A DNA stretch of 64,000 nt from Antedon mediterranea (Eukaryota > Echinodermata > Crinoidea > Comatulida > Antedonidae). The notes under the pieces were generated by a model. The model had not been told where the DNA came from and ran no database searches. It saw nothing but the letters and a program-made list of their open reading frames with translations. The stretch is taken from NCBI RefSeq assembly GCF_964355755.1, contig NC_092679.1, positions 6,262,001 through 6,326,000 on the forward strand, given 5' to 3'. Each line of letters begins with the position of its first letter. Position 1 is the first letter of the stretch. The position numbers and the translations under genes are program-made. Positions 35,336-45,964 of this stretch are shown in pieces.

Positions 35336-35408
35336 CATAGTGATACCGGACCGACAGACAGACAGACAGACAGACCGACAGACAGACCGACAGACAGACA
35401 GACAGACC

Positions 35409-35439
<31 letters not shown>

Positions 35440-35487
35440 CGACCGACCGACATAGTGAACTATAGAGTCGCTTCCACGCGACTAAAA
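35336..35487. repeat. (GACA)n tract with fixed flanks, copy 2
   Basis: Same flanking sequences as 34727-34805. It ends with agagtcgcttccacgcgact, and a GGTTCCCACTAG element starts immediately after. Confidence 0.75.
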
Positions 35488-35488
35488 A

Positions 35489-36272
35489 TTGGTTCCCACT
35501 AGGACGTGACGTAAGAAACGTAAGCCGCAACGCAATTGACTAATCAAAGGCGAAAGTTCGAGTAATTCAACGCTTTCGATTGGTCAGTTCGCTTACGAAC
35601 CTAAAATTCAGGCAACCACCGGGTGGTTTCTTTACAAACCGGAACTTTTAAGAAGATTTCGCTGTTGGATACAATTGAGACGATCCCTAAAATATTTCAC
35701 TAATGTTTTAGCACTGCGCATGGTCCACCAGGCAGTGGTCTTGTGACGTGGCTGAGTAGATCTTGCAGACAAAGAACTGCTGTATATAGGCCTACAACTT
35801 TATATACTCGTAGGATTATCGTTCCAAATACGGTAACAAATGATACGTAAATTAGTACGAATCAGCCAAAACGTTGTCAACATTGTATTGTATAGTGCAG
35901 TAATTATATAGATTGTATTCAATTACTGTAGTATTAAGCTAGGCTTGACCTCTAAGCCTACTCTAAGGTAGGCTAAAACCATATTTTCAGTGTATATAAT
36001 TACTAGATTTATGACTACAAGGGACTTAATTTTGTATTTAACTGTGTCATCTCTGAACTACCCTCCTCAAGCTCCCATGTCCTAACGCAACTCAAGAGCC
36101 AACGCAAAATATCGCACCCCCTCTCTTACGAGAAGTTGATTAATTTGCTGTAGGCCTATGTGGCGTGATGTTACGTCACGGTTCATGCAAATATAGGTAT
36201 TGTTCTTCAGCACTTTGTGTCGATACTTTGCGTATATACGTCCTTTCGTTGCGGATAGTAGTGGGAATCAAG
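35489..36272. mobile_element. GGTTCCCACTAG-family element, about 780 bp
   Basis: The left terminus ttggttcccactaggacg is matched by the complement of tagtgggaatcaag at the right. Inside the ends are acgtaagaaacgtaag and cgtcctttcgttgcg. It is longer than its relatives at 37.7 and 50.2 kb, so it is either a less deleted version or contains an insertion. Confidence 0.55.
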
Positions 36273-36749
36273 ATTTATACTTTTATTATTATTATTTCCC
36301 TATCATATCTATTTTTTATATTATCAAAATAATTCACACAAAAAATATTATATTGTGAATTATCATATATAATTATCATAAACAAAAATAACAGATTAAC
36401 ATTGTAAAACTCTATTATAACATGATGCCGCCGTGTGTGCGTTATAAAAAAAAGGTTAATTTCCCGGATGCGACGTATAGTACCTTTGCTTGAACCAGTG
36501 CTATTTTAAGAACTCGAAACGGTTAGGGTGCATTTTCTGGTGCCCAGAGGTCCATATTAAATTATTTCCTCTCTCATACCCCTTTACAAAACCCTGCATC
36601 TGCCCCACGGCCTATTAATGTAATATGTTAGCGCTCTCCTCTCCGAAGAACTTGTATACGGTCGTCACGACCTCTACCACATTCACAATGTTATAGCTAA
36701 CGAAAGCGCCTCAACAATCATTCTTCATAGGATAATTACGACATTTCTT

Positions 36750-36919
36750 AAGCTCTGTCTACACTATCAAACTATTTTGACAAAGAAGTGTGATGTGTCC
36801 AAATATGGTAGTGATATGCCCAAATATGTTAGTGATATGACATCATCATGTCCCATATAATAATGGGCACATCAGTTTTTTTTTAGTCACATACAGTTTG
36901 ATAAGTGTAGACTGAGCTT
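36750..36919. mobile_element. AAGCTCTG MITE with TTA target duplication
   Basis: TIR AGCTCTGTCTACACTATCAA and its complement are flanked by TTA on both sides (…ctTTA|AGCTC … GAGCT|TTAtgg). The core matches the other copies. Confidence 0.85.
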
Positions 36920-37639
36920 TATGGAGATACAAAAACCCCTTATTCCAAATGACACTAGGCCTAGGCTACATATAGCGCACGTAAAACCAGAAAAATAAAC
37001 CCAAACATCACTAGTTAAGTTAGGAGACAATGTGTGCCTATACAGAAAGCGTGGCGGCCTAATTAATAGTTACACAGGCATACACATCACTAGCATCGAT
37101 ATTTTAAGATTGGATTCACATGTGTCGATATTCTCACGGGCCTGTTTAACCCAACTAGTGGTAATCCAGGTTAAAATGTGGGCGTCAGAAATACGTAAAT
37201 GCATGCCCCTTTTGAAACCTACCTTGAACAAGTTAACTGTTTAATTCTTAATTCCTCTGTTGATAGTTTATCATTAGGCTGAGATTAGTACAAAGTTCAG
37301 TCTAACTGATAATCACTGCAGCACGGTTCCGAAAGACACTGCGCACGCGTATAAAACGAAAATCAATACCGTATGGCAGTGTGTATACGTTGAATAGTGT
37401 GGTAACTCAAATCGCCATATAAATCGATTTTTTTTATTGTCCATACTGATTAGATGATTAAAATATATTTTATGCCATATGCTCATTAGAAAGTTAGCAT
37501 ATTGCGTCTTTATTACAGCGATAAAATGTATATATTTTCTGCGCATGTAAAATTAAATCGGTAGAGCTTCTTTTCGGGCTTGAAAAAAAAACATGTAAAC
37601 GTACCTACGTGTGAAACCAAGGTAATCTAACAGGGTGCT

Positions 37640-38050
37640 GAGGTCCAGACGGGAGATCAAAGGGTTTATCTGTGGCTGCGACACTACAGTTCCACCCTTA
37701 AGCCTGGTTCCCACTAGCGACGCAACGTAACGCAATCTACGCAACGTAAGAAAATGAATTTCCAATCATTGTTTTTGCCCCCGCCTGCGTGAAATCAAAC
37801 CTGCGATGTTTGCAGCACTATTGCGTCGTCGGTTCCCACTTGTGATTACGCAATACAGGACTTTGCGTCAATACGTCGTTGCGTTACGTTCTAGTGGGAA
37901 CCACGCTTAAACAGACACCGCGCGCCGTGGATAAGTGTACGCTACATGAGTAATAGTACTGTTGGTATTTGTCGCAGCCAGACATAAGATAAAAGACTGT
38001 TACTAGTTCATAAGATAACAAGGCGAGCCCAGTGTCCTGTTGTTAGATTC
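37640..38050. repeat. Dispersed hairpin-forming repeat, copy 2, split by a MITE
   Basis: Matches 31437-31680 on both sides of the MITE at 37698-37910: tttatctgtggctgcgacac on the left and tagtactgttggtatttg on the right. Confidence 0.65.
37698..37910. mobile_element. GGTTCCCACTAG MITE, complete, 213 bp
   Basis: TTAA, then GCCTGGTTCCCACTAGCGAC; the right end is CTAGTGGGAACCACGC, then TTAA. Near-perfect TIRs are bounded by TTAA on both sides. Internal gttgcgttacgttc / acgcaacgtaacgc are also inverted. TTAA flanks would fit piggyBac-like mobilisation, but TTA/TAA duplications (Harbinger) cannot be excluded from one copy. Confidence 0.8.
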
Positions 38051-38585
38051 CTTGGTGAAACATGCACAGCACACGGTAATAAACCTCTGCAGAAAATAGG
38101 GAAATGTCGGATCAATCATTGTGATGGCGGTATACTTATAATTATAAATATGGATGAATAATATTGATTACACCGACGATATGTATTAAAAAATAAACAG
38201 GAACAAATAACTATATAAAACTCGTGATAGTGTATCCGTATTCGATTCTCTCATGATTGTGAGTTAATTTCGATATAGGCGCCCTACTTTTAAGAAAAAG
38301 CCTTTCGAATTAATCCGATCCTCTGCTTATACTGTATTAGCATAAGCATTTTTTTAAATAGAAATTTAATAGCGCAAAGGCTTGTAACATGATGTACAAC
38401 TATAATAATGAGAATGACATCACTTTCAATACTTTTATCCGTTACCTTATACAACCAAAGAGAAATAAAGCGAATAGAAACTCGCCATTGACACCCACTG
38501 CAAATCACATGGTAAAAAGTAATATAAATATGATAAAACGGATTTATTTTAACATTCAGTATCAATCAACGTTCAGTCATCGGTA

Positions 38586-38699
38586 GGCTACAAGATACCC
38601 GTTACACACGACGTGAAGAGAAGACATACGCAAATAACATACAGTCGGTGCAAAATACGAAGAGGAACCAAATTCAGAAGATAATCTGGAAACACCAAG
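38586..38699 (+). other. Possible 5' UTR exon of the ZIP transporter
   Basis: A purine-rich, ATG-poor stretch ends at ccaag|gtaaaa. The ZIP coding exon begins after an acceptor (ctcttaacag|ataccaacc) at 39783 and has no promoter signal of its own. A non-coding exon therefore lies upstream, and this is the nearest candidate. The left edge is unknown. Confidence 0.3.
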
Positions 38700-39796
38700 G
38701 TAAAATTAATTTCCAATAAATAATAATAAATAAATTCTTTTTAAATAATGTATTTTGAATTATTTGACATATTAAAATAACATCGATGTTTTTTTTTCGA
38801 TTTACTATGATGTTGGTTCACGGAGTTATATTATACCTCCATGGTTAGTTATGTAACTTTGTATGTAGGCCTAACAAAGCCCCGTATGTAGCATAAATAG
38901 GCCCGGAGAGCATGAACAACACACGTGTTCCGATAACTAACCCACAATCTGGATTTCTGATTGGCTGCTGAAACGTCACAATTATTTAACAATGGGTACA
39001 ATGAGGTTGGCAAAAAATGAAGATACAAGATTTTGAAGAAGCGACGATATAGTCTGTCTAGTCATATTAAGTATCATCCTAATTATGGGTTATTTTTACC
39101 CATAATAAATACTCTATAAATATTTTAAGTGCAAGTCTAGTGAGTATAAAAATTGGAAAAAATGCAGACTGAGGTCATCTAGTTAACTTAACCGGATTGG
39201 ATCCGGGGATTTCCCTTTTCATGGATCTTCTGTCGATCGATGTTTGGCCTCCTTGCCATGACAACATGACAAACACACGTTATCAATCGCTTGATTAAGG
39301 GCGTATAATATTAGGTAATTAGATATTAATAGGGGGGGGGGGGGGAATTTTTATTTTGTAATGATTTATTTTCATACGCTTGTCGCTTGTTTCTTTCTAC
39401 ATATAAAACAAGTGTATACTGGGATTTAGTGGAAAAGCAAAACGTAATCAAACTATTTCTTGTGATGTGCTCAGCCCATTACCCCGCAAGTAAAACAGTT
39501 TTACAGGATACAACAAAAATAACATGTTTTTTTTTTGTTGTATTTCGTGATTGTAAAATGTTGTTTTTCCACGGTAATTATTTGGTAATTTTCATATACA
39601 CGAGGCTGGATTTTATCGTATAAGGTTTATTGTAAAAAGTTGACTTTTTGTAGTTTGGGTGCAGATAAGGCGACAATCGGATTTGTTCATTCAAAAACAT
39701 ATTGATTAGATAAATAGGTCTACATAAAAGGCAGACAACCGTTGTATTTGTATTACACTACAATTATTTTCTCTCTTAACAGATACCAACCAAGGA

Positions 39797-40690
39797 ATGA
39801 TGGATGTACAAAATGTAAAAATCATTGCATTGTTTGTTCTTCTGTTTGTGTGCTTAGTATGTGGTCTACTACCGTTGCTATGTTTTAAAAGACGCACACA
39901 CAGACAAACTGCTATACTCAATTTCTGTAACTGTTTCGCTGCAGGAGTATTTTTGGGGACATTCTTACTTCATCTTTTCCCCGAATCGCAGGAAGAAATC
40001 AAAGAAGCATTTCATAGCGATTTTAAGATATGCGAGACGATTGTCGCGGCTGGTTTTTTCTTGATATTGCTCATCGAGTGTGTAGCTATTCAGTGTCATG
40101 GAGAAACGAATGCGCAGCATAACGACGAAAGTCGTCCAATACTTAGCGAACAAGCCTCTAATCACAACGAAACGAGTTGTGACGCGGAAGTCCACGATCA
40201 TGGCAACATCTTCGAGAGCTCATCTACTCTACGATCGTTAATATTTCTTCTGGCGCTTAGTGTACATTCACTTTTTGAAGGTTTCGCTGTTGGGATCCAG
40301 GAAACGGTATCGGAAACTCTGCAACTATTACTGGCAATCGGAATTCATAAATGTGTGTTAGCATTCAGTTTTTCTACTAACCTAGCACGACAATATAACA
40401 TGACTATGCTAATGAAGGTATTGTTTTTAGTGATATTTAGCATATCCTCCCCGATTGGTGTTGCGATTGCGATTGCTATTGCAGTATCTGCGCAAGACTC
40501 GAATCATGCTCTTAACGGCATTTTACAGAGTCTGGCATCTGGAACCTTTCTTTACATTATATTTATAGAAATAGTTCCGACGTTGCAATTACATAAGCAT
40601 CGTGGGACATTAAAAGCATTGGTTATGATGGTTGGGTTTTGTGTTATGATTGGACTGCAGTTTGTTGGTGAGGAGGGCCATCATCATTAA
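39797..40690 (+). CDS. SLC39A1/2/3-like: ZIP family (SLC39A1/2/3-like) zinc transporter, 297 aa, intronless CDS
   Basis: Eight hydrophobic segments fit the ZIP topology: about residues 8-30, 42-62, 78-98, 147-168, 175-196, 206-230, 238-262 and 273-290. A His-rich loop lies at 100-137 (HGETNAQHND, NHNETSC, EVHDHG) between TM3 and TM4. The metal-site helices are present: TM4 HSLFEGFAVGIQ (His157, Glu161) and TM5 IGIHKCVLAFSF (His184). ASGTFLYIIFIEIVP in TM7 is also typical of subfamily II (ZIP1-3). These proteins import Zn2+ into the cytosol at the plasma membrane. A splice acceptor 14 bp upstream of the ATG shows the coding sequence is one exon of a longer transcript. A tandem ATG (39797 and 39800) makes the first residue ambiguous. 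The stop codon overlaps that of AVEN on the other strand, and AATAAA is at 41027-41032. Confidence 0.93.
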   Translation: MMDVQNVKIIALFVLLFVCLVCGLLPLLCFKRRTHRQTAILNFCNCFAAGVFLGTFLLHLFPESQEEIKEAFHSDFKICETIVAAGFFLILLIECVAIQCHGETNAQHNDESRPILSEQASNHNETSCDAEVHDHGNIFESSSTLRSLIFLLALSVHSLFEGFAVGIQETVSETLQLLLAIGIHKCVLAFSFSTNLARQYNMTMLMKVLFLVIFSISSPIGVAIAIAIAVSAQDSNHALNGILQSLASGTFLYIIFIEIVPTLQLHKHRGTLKALVMMVGFCVMIGLQFVGEEGHHH

Positions 40691-43600
40691 TCATCCAACA
40701 TGCTATCCAACCAATCTTCCAAATTACCTTCATCTTCATTTTTCTTTGAATTCACAAATTCTATAAAATGAAGTTAAGGTTTTATAAATATGACAAAACA
40801 AAAAAATGTTTGATAGTTCCATCAATCACCATAACGCATAAAATGTACTATCAATTTGGCTTTAATCATTATCATCATTCAAAGATGATTAATAAATATT
40901 ATACAGCAAGTAAAAACAAATACACATTTTAATAATGTCATTTATAATGATTATACTACTTAATTTTTTTTAAATGTATATAAATAAAAAATATTTTATC
41001 AACTTTTATGATTTTGTATATGATGAAATAAAACATTTTATATAACACCTAAATAAATTCCTGTCATTTGATTGGACGAATGTGGGTCACATGGCGTGCA
41101 ATAGTACGCACTATTCAACGATCGTTAAATACTACTTTTTTTTTTTTATTTAGATGTTATATAAAACAAATAATGAATGTTTTGTATTCGTGTAATGGTA
41201 CAAATAATGGCACTTGGTGAATGATGAAAGGTTATATCAACTCGGCTTTGCCTCGTTGATATAACCTTTCATCATTCACCTCGTGCCATTATTTGTACCA
41301 TTGCACTCATAAACATTCATTATTTGTATATTATTTGAAAATAATGTATATCCTTACCAGTTTTCTTTGGTTTTGATAATATACTTTCTTCCTCTTTTTC
41401 TATATTTACTGTAAAAACAAAAGTATTATTAAAGCATCAGCTGTAGGTTGTCAAAAAAAAAAGAACTACAAAACAAATAAGATCTATTTAGTGTTCTACA
41501 CCAAGTTTTAGTCTACGTTTTAGACGGTGATTTGGCACACATGGCGTTTCATACCTATACTTACCGTACTGGATCTGGTTAAAAACTAAAATTGAAATGT
41601 GTGGCATTCATAACATAACTAAAGGGTTGAGGCAAGTCTAAAATCAAGGATGTTAATTTATTATTACACTAACAGATGACATAAAAACCTACTTAATCTT
41701 CCAATCTTAAGAAGCGATACTTACATTCAGTTTCAGGTTCCTGGTTATTTTTATTCTGATGACGTGTTGTATTTATTGGGTTGTCTAAGCCTAATAGAAA
41801 ATCAAGTTCATCGTCATTATCTTCTTCCTCTTTCTTTTGTTGTACTTTAGGCTTTGAGATTGCCTTATTTGTACCGTGAACTGGATTTTTCCAATTTATT
41901 CCAGTTCTATCCGGTTCAGCAATCATACTGCCTACATTTTTCTCACTTATTCCAGTTCTATCCGGTTCAGCAATCATACTGCCTACATTTTTCTCACTTA
42001 TTCCAGTTCTATACGGTTCAGCAATCATACTGCCTACATTTTCCTCACTTATTCCAGTTCTATCTGGTTCTGACTGGTTTATTGTAGATTTGATCACTGA
42101 TTGTTTTTTACTATATATTTCAGATTTATGTAAAGAAAAATCAAATGTCTCTTTTGATGCATCAACATTAAATATAACATCTGGTTTTCTTTTTTTCTCA
42201 ACTTGATCGGGAAAATTTGTTTCAAGACATGGATCTGTTTTCATTTCTTCTTCTCTTGAATTCTGAATACCCGAATCCTTTTCATAAATCTACAATTAAA
42301 GAAAGATATAGATAATGTAAAAGTGTAAATAATGTAAAACATAATAGGGAGAATAAATGATGCAGTACATGCAGTAGATCAACATTCAAATCGAAATACA
42401 TTTCCCACTACAACGTTGCATACATTTGTTGTCTATAATAATAATATCCTGGATTTATATAGCGCCTAATGTTGTGAAACCTCTAAGCGCTGAACATTAT
42501 TACCACAGTCATTTTTTTAGATCAAACACTTATGGAAACATACTCCCATAATGCAGCTGGTAATCAGCGCAAAGTTGTGTTTTGATCTTACCAGGTTTCC
42601 ATTTATATGTTGTGGTAAAGTAAATTTAAACACTTACAGTGAATACTTCTTCATCAATATTCAGTCTTTGTGAGATTGGAAGACACTGAAGCTGAGTGAC
42701 CAATGACTGGACATTTAGACAAAGAAAGTCTGAATTATCCTGTAAAAAAGGAGATTATGAATACTTGCCCTCCAATGAAATTCACTATTGGGAGTATAAA
42801 ACTAATAACACAATGTTCAATTCTGAGCATGTATAGTGTATTATGGATATACAGTATGACAATCCTGACGCAAAACATTCAAGATATACTTTAGTACCAT
42901 ATTTATTCATATGATTATAATAAGAAACTGTTATAAAGTGCTATTTACTGATGTCTTAGATCATTAAAAGACAAACAAAAAGGTGAAATTTTAGAAGGGA
43001 CTTGAATTGCTTAAGATATTTATGGAGTGAAAGCTGGTTCCAAACCGATGGTACTTGTGCAAAAAAACCTAAGATTTAAGGTGTCTTTTTGGAGTAGATT
43101 AAAGAAGAGGGTCCATATCAGAACAATTTCACAAAAACAACTCTTTTACGGCCTTAGTTTTGAGATTATAGGTCAAAGGTCAAAGATGTTGGGTCATTTT
43201 CGTGAAAAAGTTCTTATTAGACTGAATAGAAACATATACCTTCAGATTAATTTGAGCCCTATTTAAAGTTTGTCCAACTGTTAGTTACGGAGTTATATGA
43301 TATGTAGGTCAAAGGTAAAAAATGCCAAAAATCATACTTCCGGCCATTTTTGGACAAACTTTTCCATTACACGAATATTAATATGCATCTCCCAAATAAT
43401 TTGACACTAAAATTATTTCATTTAATCTAAGCGTTGCAAAGATATGACGATTTTGTTTTCAATGGGTCAAAACATTCAAATTGAGGTCAGAGGTCAAAGA
43501 TGAATTTTAGAAATTTGACAACATGGGTTTTTATAACCAGCATGATTCAATTATTCATAAAACACAATGTTTACACTTTCCCCATGATCTGCACACGAAG

Positions 43601-45436
43601 GCACTTTTTTTGACATAGGGATCAGGGGCCGGATTTATCAAACTTGCTTAGCAAAAAAATCGTCTTAACTTTGCCTTAAATCCTTGATTTTGCCTAAGTC
43701 AGATTTATCAATATATCTAAGCAAAAAAATTTGCTTAATTTTGTCTTAAATCTAAGACGAAAAACACCCTGCCTTAAGATGAAAAATTTCGTCTTATCTC
43801 ATTTCTGCAACAGAAACATTCTTTTTTGACAACGCGAGCGCGCTAAGCCGGAACATTGAACATTCGGAAAGGCTACGCTAGTGCGTTTTACGCTGTACTA
43901 CGGACGCTAAAATAATGATATCGATCTTCACAAAGATGGCCTAGAAATTGGACGAGCAAAACTAATATTTTCGGGATAGGTACGACCCAATTGACTAGCT
44001 TTTAGAAAACTGTATCGGCTGCCAAGCAAGGGTCGCTGTCATTGATAAAAATAAATAAATGTTGATTTGATTTAAGTTTAGAGCGAATGATTTTCGTATG
44101 TATTTCCGACTGTTGTGCTCTTTCTCTATTTCAAGTAATAAAAACAATAGTAGCCAGAATGCGCCCTCTCTTGTTGGGAGTGAAAATACGGAGATAAAAT
44201 GTTATAGCGCCGCCATCGCTAAGAGAAAAAAGCTAATACGCATGCGTAAGCAAGAATTTTTCGTCTTAAGACATAATTTGCTGCCCTCTAGAGTTTAATT
44301 TTGCGCATGTGCAAAGTAAAATTTACCTAAGACAATTTTTCTGCTAAGACATTGCTAAGACGGTTTGATAAATAAGATTAAGTTATTTGCTTAAGCACTT
44401 CTTAAATATTTCAGCTTAAGCAAAAATATAAGCAAATATTGATAAATGCCAACCCTGGACTACTTTATCATAATAAATGCCCTTACTTCCTGATAAACGT
44501 CATCTTGCCAGTCTTGTTCATCTTTGAAACGAAACTGTGACGACGAATCTTCTGCAGAAAATGTAACAGTTTCAAGGTTTAAAATCATATCAAGCCATAT
44601 TAGCCTAAACTCTGTCACACTATCAAACATTATGTGACAAAACAAATGTAATGTGCCCATATATGGACATGATGATGCTCTTACTAGCACCTGATAAACA
44701 CCATATTGTTATTCACTCACCTTCTTTAGAAAGTAGGACATTAAAATCAGCACCTCTTATTTCTACTTTGTCATCATCTTCTTCTATGTCACCATATCGG
44801 TTCCAGTTACTCTCAATTTTGCGCCTTGAAAAAGACTTTCTTTCCTGTAAAATAGTTATGAAATATTATACATATACGCATGGCAAGAAGAAGAAGTACT
44901 TACTTTTAAGTAGTTAAAAAAGATTGGATAATATTAATATTGTAATTAATATCCCTTTCCTACTACTGTCTGTCTGTATTACTACTATAGTACTAGTAAC
45001 TAGTTATATAGTAGTAGGCTATGCCTATATATATTATAAAATATAAATCAATTATTATTGTAAAGTTTATTAATAGTAATTACTGTATTATAAATTAAAT
45101 AATATACAGATAAAAAAAAATAGTACAGCAATTGATATTAGTGCATATTCTCTTAGCGTACGCTAGGCCTGGTAGACATACCCCTGACTCAGATTTCAAT
45201 CCTTCGCTACTGCTGCTGGAAGCGGACTGTTGAGGCGAGTGACTATCAACACCGTGCCGGCCGTGAGGCCTACGAATAGTATTACTGTTATCAGGTTTCT
45301 GGTGGCTACTTTTGCTACCACTTTTTCCATCATCGTTTACAGACTTTTTCTTTGAACCACTAGACTGTCCCTGTCCACTTTTCCCATGCTTATTTTTCTG
45401 GTGCTTCCTAATTTTTTGGTGTTTTTCAGGTCTCAT
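40687..45436 (-). CDS. AVEN: AVEN homologue, 7 exons, 411 aa
   Basis: Exons, in transcript order: 45182-45436, 44721-44844, 44487-44551, 42638-42739, 41725-42289, 41358-41408, 40687-40760; all phases close. It aligns with human Aven at RRKIESNWNRYGDIE (residues 92-106), RGADFNVLLS, DSSSQFRFKDEQDW, LPISQRLNIDEEV, DELDFLLGLDNPI (342-354) and the C-terminal LEDWLDSML (about 401-409). The human N-terminal RG-rich region is replaced by a K/H/Q/S-rich stretch (1-85). Residues 255-312 are three-plus tandem copies of a 17-residue unit (ISEKNVGSMIAEPDRTG) absent from the human protein. Aven binds Apaf-1 and Bcl-xL, inhibits apoptosis and activates ATM (family knowledge). No canonical AATAAA was seen on this strand before about 39627, so the mRNA may run antisense through the ZIP gene. 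Confidence 0.93.
41032..41340. mobile_element. Fold-back element with about 70-bp near-perfect hairpin arms
   Basis: Arms from caaataatgaatgttt to gaaaggttatatcaac, and from gttgatataacctttc to aaacattcattatttg, pair almost perfectly around ctcggctttgcctc (about 41168-41330). An adjoining pair, ttatataacacctaaataaa and tttatttagatgttatata, brackets 41032-41168. The sequence gattggac.aatgtgggtcaca recurs at 57310. It sits in AVEN intron 6 and downstream of the ZIP poly(A) signal. Confidence 0.8.
41900..42073 (-). repeat. 51-bp coding minisatellite in AVEN exon 5
   Basis: cagcaatcatactgcctaca recurs at 41917, 41968 and 42019 (period 51 bp, 17 codons). A partial copy lies at each end. The frame is preserved in all copies, with single substitutions (Asp/Tyr, Lys/Glu). 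Confidence 0.95.
42437..42530. mobile_element. SINE-like 3' fragment
   Basis: Starts with an ATA/ATT-rich tract, then cctggatttatatagcgcc and cctctaagcgct. This resembles a conserved SINE/LINE tail common in marine invertebrates. It lies in AVEN intron 4, and no internal promoter is visible. Confidence 0.4.
43170..43182 (+). promoter_or_regulatory. Perfect DR1 AGGTCA repeat in AVEN intron 3
   Basis: AGGTCA-A-AGGTCA, the consensus for HNF4/RXR-type nuclear receptors. It is embedded in repetitive-looking sequence (aaaggtcaaagatg), so it may be part of a dispersed element. Binding is not shown. Confidence 0.35.
43484..43496 (+). promoter_or_regulatory. Second perfect DR1 AGGTCA repeat in AVEN intron 3
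   Basis: AGGTCA-G-AGGTCA, 314 bp from the first site and on the same strand, again followed by aagatga. It may be a diverged copy of the same repeated block. Confidence 0.35.
43623..44458. mobile_element. TIR element of about 836 bp in AVEN intron 3
   Basis: The left end caggggccggatttatcaa and the right end ttgataaatgccaaccctgg are inverted. Inside both ends are repeated ttgcttaag / cttaagcaa and aaatcgtctt / aagacg… blocks. No transposase-like frame. Non-autonomous DNA transposon (inferred). Confidence 0.7.
44609..44677. mobile_element. Left half of an AAGCTCTG MITE in AVEN intron 2
   Basis: aaactctgtcacactatcaa, then cccatatatggacatgatga. The right half is missing. Confidence 0.65.
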
Positions 45437-45746
45437 GTTTTCGTAGGGTTTTCGTATCGATCGAGTGTAAATATGAATTCCGCCCTCTAATGATTAAAAA
45501 ATTATCCAACTAATTTAAATATGTATGAACCGATTGTAAAAATATGATTATGAAATATAATAACTAGGCCTATACATAATTAAATTATCTAGGCCTATCT
45601 ACTACCATTATTTATTAATACAATTATATAAATTTGATTATACATATATTAATACGACTTCTGCGAATGACATTATTAGTGAATATGACACACATTCACA
45701 ACGAAAAATAGTTAGTATATTACCATACAAATTGACACTAAAAATT

Positions 45747-45964
45747 TAAGATCATACTTTTAGGGATCATTTCTATAGTTTGTTTCACGGAGAAACGAAT
45801 AAAGTTGATCAAATCGCTAACCCACGAGGACGAGTGTAAGTATTCTCTTCTGAGCGCGAAGCGGGGCTTGAGAATTCCATCTGGAATGACCTTGCTCATT
45901 GATGACCGTTCCTCCAAGACTTCGGTCTTGGATAGAGGGAGAGAATACAATCTGAGTGGTTGCG
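45747..45964 (+). repeat. 218-bp dispersed repeat with UUCG hairpin, copy 2
   Basis: Same edges as the copy at 11408-11625 but inverted relative to it. It contains a perfect ccaagac-ttcg-gtcttgg hairpin at about 45916-45933. Confidence 0.85.

Larger units (their letters stand above)
30737..39782. other. Repeat-rich intergenic region
   Basis: Apart from the repeats and LINE listed separately, it contains scattered frames (30858-31259, 31998-32243, 39387-39623) without splice context or family features. The upstream region of the ZIP transporter occupies its right end. Position 39332-39345 is a run of 14 G. Confidence 0.5.
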
